Under the pieces are notes generated by a model. The model worked only from the letters and a program-made list of their open reading frames with translations, was not told where the DNA came from and did no database searches. A stretch of DNA of 64,000 nucleotides from Bradyrhizobium sp. 139 (GTDB lineage Bacteria > Pseudomonadota > Alphaproteobacteria > Rhizobiales > Xanthobacteraceae). Position 1 is the first letter of the stretch; each line of letters starts with the position of its first letter. Shown piece after piece: positions 59,676 to 64,000 of this stretch. The position numbers and the translations under genes were made by a program. The stretch lies in NCBI RefSeq assembly GCF_023074175.1, contig NZ_JADPKS010000073.1, forward strand, positions 62,001-126,000, written 5' to 3'.

Positions 59676-61145
59676 TCAGGACGCAGCGGCTTCAGCGACC
59701 TCCGATCCCGGGGACTTCGAAGCGCTCTCATTGCCGACGATGAAATTGAGCGCCGCAATTCCTGGCAGGAAGAAGTAGCCCCCTCCCAGCGTTGTCGTGA
59801 AGCTCGCCAGCGAGACCTCTTCACCGCTCGGCAGGCCCGGCATGGACAAGGCCTTTGGGAAGGTCTTGGGGTCGGACGATCCGACAAGCGGATCGTCCGC
59901 GTGGAGGTTCACGAACCCCGGTTTCCGCACCCAGCGCTGCTGGACGAACTCGAACTGCCGCTCGATATCCGCATTGCAGGCGATGAAGAAGATGCCCTTG
60001 TGCGTCTTGCCGTTACTCTGCTCGCGATACGGCCGGCCACGGCGAAGCAGCCTGTGCAGCTTGGTCGACCTGATGCTCGATTGGACATCGACGCCCAGCG
60101 TATCCCTCGGATTCACCCGGCGAACGTGCGCCCCCTTCGGACAAATGAAACCGTTGGCGTCCTCGACGCGATAGCGAAATGCGTCAGCTTTCGAATCCGA
60201 CGTTGGCTTTTTCGGGTTGGACGTCCACCCGAGCGGCAAACCATTGGCCTGGCGGCCCATCAGCTTCTCACAGATGCCTTGACCGTTCGCCGCCCGAAAG
60301 GCATCGAACGCCTCTACGTCCTGCTCGATCTGGCGCACGGCCAGGTAGCTTCCGTTGAGAGCAAATCGGCCGCCGGGATGTATGGCGCGACCTGATTGCG
60401 TCCAACCCTCCACATTCGGGCAATAGGTGAGTTCGTCATATTCGTTGCGATAGCCGAGGATGAACTCTCCAGCTGAGACGACGCGATCGTCATACAGCGA
60501 ACCGGCCTCCGTCCTCGCCTCGCTCAGTCCGACGCCATCGTCCTGCCTTAGCCGCTGGATCACGGGTTGCGCGAGCCCGTCGCGGAACCCGAATGCCTCG
60601 ATCAATTTCTCTTCCTTTTCGCCATTTATTTTCTGAAATGAGCAAGGATCGTTCTCGACCCTGATGACGCAGAACACCGCCTCGTCCACATCCGAAATCA
60701 GGGGCCCGGCGTCTTTTGGAGTCCACTCGGCAATCAGGACATGCACGGGACCACAGGCAGCACCATCAACATCGGACCAACGCCATTCGCGGGGATTGTC
60801 CCTCAGAAGCAACGCACGCACGTCGCTGCCCATGCCACTGCGGAAGGGTGTCGGGAATGGATGCTCTTTGGTTTCCATGCATCCGAGTTTTGTGAGCCCT
60901 AAAAAGCTGAACGCGATCGCCGCAGCCCTCTCGATCGGATGCGTTCTCGACTTCCCGACGTCATGTGCGCTGGCGATCACTCCGCTCTCGACGAGTTTTG
61001 CGAGCCACGCCCGAGCCGCCTCCTCCTGCCCCTCCCTGATCGTCAGCAGCAAGAATCGACTGCTCTTCAGCCAGCCGTAGCCGCTCCTCAGCATTCCCTG
61101 AATGTCGCCGAACTGCTTCGCGAGATGCGGCGCTTGCGCTTTCAT
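59676..61145 (-). CDS. DyP-type peroxidase
   Basis: The 489-residue product is a dye-decolorising-type heme peroxidase. Signatures are GFRDGLAQPVIQR at 186-198 with the distal Asp of the GxxDG motif, and ICPKGAHVRRVNPRDTLG at about 334-351 with proximal His 340. RRGRPYREQSNGKTHKGIFF and FIACNADIERQFEFVQQRWV support the fold. No signal peptide or Tat motif appears, so it acts in the cytoplasm or with its membrane neighbour. Its start overlaps the stop of the membrane protein gene by four bases (ATGA), showing translational coupling in a P450-membrane protein-DyP unit. Confidence 0.9.
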   Translation of the reverse strand: MKAQAPHLAKQFGDIQGMLRSGYGWLKSSRFLLLTIREGQEEAARAWLAKLVESGVIASAHDVGKSRTHPIERAAAIAFSFLGLTKLGCMETKEHPFPTPFRSGMGSDVRALLLRDNPREWRWSDVDGAACGPVHVLIAEWTPKDAGPLISDVDEAVFCVIRVENDPCSFQKINGEKEEKLIEAFGFRDGLAQPVIQRLRQDDGVGLSEARTEAGSLYDDRVVSAGEFILGYRNEYDELTYCPNVEGWTQSGRAIHPGGRFALNGSYLAVRQIEQDVEAFDAFRAANGQGICEKLMGRQANGLPLGWTSNPKKPTSDSKADAFRYRVEDANGFICPKGAHVRRVNPRDTLGVDVQSSIRSTKLHRLLRRGRPYREQSNGKTHKGIFFIACNADIERQFEFVQQRWVRKPGFVNLHADDPLVGSSDPKTFPKALSMPGLPSGEEVSLASFTTTLGGGYFFLPGIAALNFIVGNESASKSPGSEVAEAAAS

Positions 61146-62953
61146 GATTCGATGGCCCTCATGATCAGATCGTCGTTGCTGTCGTTGCGCTCCCCGAACA
61201 GAGCGTCGCGAAGTCCGGTGGCGAGATTGATCTGGTCGACCGTTTCCTTGCGCGCGTCGAAGCGAAACATATGCGGAAGCATGCTGTCGCGCGCATAGGA
61301 CTTGAACTTCAGCTCACACCTCACGCCCCGGAACACGATAAATCGCGTCGGCGGGAAACTGCGCGGCGCTTCGACGGCAGGCTGGCCAATCGCCGCCGAT
61401 TCACGGGGCTTCAGCGTGGTCCACCGCCAGGCCAAGGTCGTCCCGATCGTGGCGCCATTGATGAAATCGTCGAGATAGCCGCCGAAACTACCATCGTAGT
61501 TCGAGCAGAACAGATAGCGGCGTCCTTCCTCGATGATGTGCCAGTGGCCGAAATGAATGCCCGGCGCACTACCCAGCCGCCCCTCGGTGAAGAACACACG
61601 TCCAAACAGTGTCACGATGCGCAACGACGTCCGGATCCACCAGGCATTCCAGCCGTTCGGACGACGGACATCCGTCAGGCTGATCATGTGCGCGGTTTCG
61701 TGGACGACCAGCCCTTCGCAATAGTCGATCGACGTATAGACCTGTTGGGCCCGAGGCACATCGTCTTCGTAGGGATGAAAGAACCAGTTGCCCGCCGCAA
61801 GCTGCTGATCGATCCGGGACAGCACGCCGACGACGCAGATCAACGCGACGATCGCGAGGATGATGAAGGCTATGATCTGCCATCCGAGGAATTTCGCGGT
61901 CAATGCATGGTACGCGCCCACGATCGTCCCGGGACAGAAGATGAAGACCAGCGCGAATGCGACGACGGCCACAACGGACGGCACTCCGACGATCCAGCCG
62001 ACCCAATAGGTGGACCATGACGACCACGTCTCCGTGGGCCGGTCGAGCTCACGACCCACACTCTTCAGCCAACGCCGCCACGACTTGGACACCGCCGGCA
62101 GCGCGACCAGGAACAGCCATGCCAGATATCCGAGCCCGACCAGCGCCAGTGCACCGCGAATGCTGACACCAAGCACCCAGCCGCTCGCCTTGCAAACGGC
62201 GTCCACCACGGCCTGCACGCCGGAATATGGCGCGCCGAACAGCCAGGTGTAGATGCCGAGCACGCCACGCGGCACAGCGCCCACCAGCCAGACCGCGGCC
62301 AGATACAGCACGAAGATCGCCAGCACATAGCCGACTTTTGCCAAGATGCCCGCGCCTTTCCCGCGCCAGTAGGATCGCGGCGCCGGATCAAGCGCCCAGT
62401 CGAAGCGCGGCTCATCAAATGCCCGCTGTGCGAGCGCCAGCGCGAACGCTGCGCGATCATCGCCGTACTGCTTCGTTGCCTTCATGGCCCGCGCTTGGTC
62501 CCGCGTCCATTGAAGCAGCTCCTGCTCCTTCTTGATTTGTCGGGCCGTTCGGTCGCGAGCGCCGATGAAGCCGCCATCGGCGATGCTGACGCCCGCCATC
62601 AGCTTTTCGAGCAATTTGTTGTTGCGCTCGCTCTGCAGCGCTGTGGCATCGCCGGGCCAGAACGAGCTGTAGAGCGACCACATCGCACCGCTTGCATGAT
62701 AAACGAGCCTATAGAGCATATCGTAGGGAGTGATGCCTTCTTCGATGGCAAGCTCGAGCATCAACGACGGCCTGGAGTCCTTCGCGTCCACCCTCGCCGG
62801 CAACAGTGCGATGGAGGCGAACTGAACCACCTCGACCTCCTCGAACAGGGCGTCCAGCGCATTGCAGACACTGCCTGATTCCGAAAGATCGGTCGTGCCG
62901 TCCCAGCCCGGCACGAGGATGCAGATCATCTGCTGGCGGACGATTTCGAGCAT
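61142..62953 (-). CDS. four-pass membrane protein associated with a DyP peroxidase
   Basis: The 603-residue product has no named family known to me. An N-terminal cytoplasmic region (1-195) has a hydrophobic start, MICILVPGWDGT, and helical segments. Four membrane segments lie at about 203-238, 259-289, 315-348 and 354-379. The C-terminal region (about 400-603) has VVHETAHMISLTDV, GIHFGHWHIIEEGRRYLFCS, NYDGSFGGYLDDFINGATIG and FPPTRFIVFRGVRCELKFKS. I recall similar C-terminal domains in proteins encoded beside DyP-type peroxidases. It lies 18 bases after the P450 gene and overlaps the DyP gene. Confidence 0.7.
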   Translation of the reverse strand: MLEIVRQQMICILVPGWDGTTDLSESGSVCNALDALFEEVEVVQFASIALLPARVDAKDSRPSLMLELAIEEGITPYDMLYRLVYHASGAMWSLYSSFWPGDATALQSERNNKLLEKLMAGVSIADGGFIGARDRTARQIKKEQELLQWTRDQARAMKATKQYGDDRAAFALALAQRAFDEPRFDWALDPAPRSYWRGKGAGILAKVGYVLAIFVLYLAAVWLVGAVPRGVLGIYTWLFGAPYSGVQAVVDAVCKASGWVLGVSIRGALALVGLGYLAWLFLVALPAVSKSWRRWLKSVGRELDRPTETWSSWSTYWVGWIVGVPSVVAVVAFALVFIFCPGTIVGAYHALTAKFLGWQIIAFIILAIVALICVVGVLSRIDQQLAAGNWFFHPYEDDVPRAQQVYTSIDYCEGLVVHETAHMISLTDVRRPNGWNAWWIRTSLRIVTLFGRVFFTEGRLGSAPGIHFGHWHIIEEGRRYLFCSNYDGSFGGYLDDFINGATIGTTLAWRWTTLKPRESAAIGQPAVEAPRSFPPTRFIVFRGVRCELKFKSYARDSMLPHMFRFDARKETVDQINLATGLRDALFGERNDSNDDLIMRAIES

Positions 62954-62971
62954 GCTTGTCCCTCCGGCCTG

Positions 62972-64000
62972 CTAGGTGAAACGCACGCGCATGCGCGACA
63001 TGAGCGCTCCGTCGTAAGCGATGGCTTGTCCCTCGCCGCGCGCCAGCTGCAGCTCTCCAGGCCGGGTCAACAGGCCAATCAGCGCGCTGGTCAGGATATC
63101 GACTGCGTAAACCATGGCGGGACATTGCCGCGTGCCATATCCGAACATCAGCCAGCGTAGATCCTCGTCGTTGCCCCATTTGCGCGCAGGACAGAATTGG
63201 CTGACGTCCTTCTTCACATCGGAATCGAACATGGCCGCAATCGACCAGATCGCCATCTTTCCGCCGGCGGGGCACGTTGCATTGTGCCGCGCGCCCGTCT
63301 CGAATTCCGTGTCGCGCGGCACGTCGCGCGCGAGCAGCGGAAAAATCGGGCGGAAGCGCATGAGCTCGAGCACGTGGTTGCGAACGAGGTCGCGGAACGC
63401 CGTGTCCTGCCAGACCGCGTCTGTCCCGAGCCGCCGGGCTTCCGCCCGCAGCACCCTGTGAACCTTGGGCCGGCCAAGCAGCTCCTGTACGGCCAGTGCT
63501 CCCGACTGCACCGTGACCGGATGCGAAATCCACGCAAGGCCGACTGCGTTTCGGCTGATCACGTTAACGGGGCCGTTTACACCCCACGCACCCTGAATGT
63601 CGCCGTTCACGTCGGCGATGCGCGCACGCAGCGCATCGGCGCAGAGCTCTGCCCGTCGTTGAATCCTTAGCGTTGCCGAGCTGCCGGACAGCAATTGTCC
63701 CGCCACATAGCGGATCTCGAGGAGATATTGCCGTTGCAGTCCGAGGTCATTGAGGTTTCCGGTCGCGCCGGCCGCCACCCTGTCCGTGGCCGCCCCGAAC
63801 AAGGGATACATGGCGTGAAACACGATCCACATCAGGTAATCGTCGATGAGATCAAACGGCTTGTTCCCGTACGGCTTGAGGGCCTGAACTTGGATCTGAA
63901 CCGCCGTGTCGGCTGCAGCCGGCAATGTCGCTTTCAGGACGGCCAGCCGATCATCCAGCAAACGCCTGTCCGTGTTATAGGTGGGGCCGGGATCCATGCC
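62972..64000 (-). CDS. cytochrome P450, 5' end outside the window
   Basis: About 342 codons are visible and the frame is open to the window end, so the N-terminus is missing (typical P450 length is over 400). The K-helix ExxR is ELMR at 211-214 (counted from the ATG at 63997), and the heme loop is FGYGTRQCPA with Cys292. The I-helix region, SRNAVGLAWISHPVTVQSG, lacks the usual acid-Thr pair used in oxygen activation, so it may act as a peroxygenase or with a substrate-supplied group. Being in one unit with a DyP peroxidase fits peroxide chemistry. Substrate is unknown. Confidence 0.82.
   Translation of the reverse strand, partial: GMDPGPTYNTDRRLLDDRLAVLKATLPAAADTAVQIQVQALKPYGNKPFDLIDDYLMWIVFHAMYPLFGAATDRVAAGATGNLNDLGLQRQYLLEIRYVAGQLLSGSSATLRIQRRAELCADALRARIADVNGDIQGAWGVNGPVNVISRNAVGLAWISHPVTVQSGALAVQELLGRPKVHRVLRAEARRLGTDAVWQDTAFRDLVRNHVLELMRFRPIFPLLARDVPRDTEFETGARHNATCPAGGKMAIWSIAAMFDSDVKKDVSQFCPARKWGNDEDLRWLMFGYGTRQCPAMVYAVDILTSALIGLLTRPGELQLARGEGQAIAYDGALMSRMRVRFT

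Noticed and set aside
61688..61702. HETAH (residues 418-422) as a zinc metalloprotease HExxH motif in the membrane protein
   Set aside because: No third ligand or membrane-protease context is visible and the surrounding sequence looks like the start of the conserved C-terminal domain, so I treat it as chance.

Overview
The window reads as a chromosomal segment of an alphaproteobacterium of the order Rhizobiales, most likely Bradyrhizobium or a close relative. The evidence is high GC, the order plsX-fabH-ihfA-merR-tRNA-Pro, the order glyA-nrdR-ribD-ribE-ribH-nusB-thiL, a GcrA-family regulator, an LdtR-type MarR regulator, an Omp2b-type porin, a proton-pumping pyrophosphatase, an Asp/His-type HemB, and several families of palindromic intergenic repeats typical of that genus. 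I see no insertion sequence, prophage, CRISPR array or rRNA operon. The genus call rests on recognised gene orders and protein families, not on a database search.

Layout. 1-2.5 kb: 3' end of pdxA, rsmA and a zinc alcohol dehydrogenase. 2.6-4.0 kb: a frameshifted Flp-type pilin remnant and four small proteins. 4.2-8.3 kb: glutamine-amidotransferase-like hydrolase, AI-2E family permease, ABM monooxygenase, small membrane protein, GGDEF diguanylate cyclase. 8.5-9.5 kb: rplM-rpsI. 9.6-14.9 kb: thioesterase, enoyl-CoA hydratase, CoA-binding protein, O-acetylhomoserine sulfhydrylase, small secreted protein, heme A synthase, DUF2842 protein. 14.9-24.2 kb: an exopolysaccharide locus (degenerate NodB-like deacetylase, CelD-like acyltransferase, GumC/ExoP-like co-polymerase, GT4 glycosyltransferase, WcaJ-like initiating transferase, Wzy-like polymerase). 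24.2-28.4 kb: metabolic and hypothetical genes. 28.5-31.1 kb: small RHH-like protein, GcrA family protein, major porin. 31.5-33.2 kb: MarR regulator and an alpha/beta hydrolase that share a palindromic upstream motif. 33.5-38.6 kb: SDR, DapA-like aldolase, small proteins, two decayed gene fragments, TPR protein, DUF6065-like protein. 38.7-43.4 kb: tRNA-Pro(GGG), merR, ihfA, fabH, plsX, DUF177, cytochrome bc1 assembly chaperone. 43.5-47.4 kb: BamE, a Bug-family binding protein, hppA. 47.7-54.2 kb: YkgJ-like protein and the thiL-nusB-ribH-ribE-ribD-nrdR-glyA block. 54.5-59.6 kb: small conserved proteins, ldtR, DUF6163 protein, hemB, RDD protein, bacterial arginyl/leucyl transferase. 59.7-64.0 kb: a tightly packed minus-strand unit of cytochrome P450, four-pass membrane protein and DyP-type peroxidase.

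The best candidate for an incompletely described system is that terminal unit: two heme oxidases flanking a multi-domain membrane protein, with an 18-bp gap and a 4-bp gene overlap. Other points of interest are an exopolysaccharide locus whose deacetylase and co-polymerase have both lost signature catalytic residues, a MarR regulator whose likely operator occurs on both sides of its transcription unit, a family of very small paralogous helical proteins at 2.8 kb and 54.7 kb, a YdcF-like gene that appears to start at CTG, and a deletion scar joining the 3' ends of two divergent genes.
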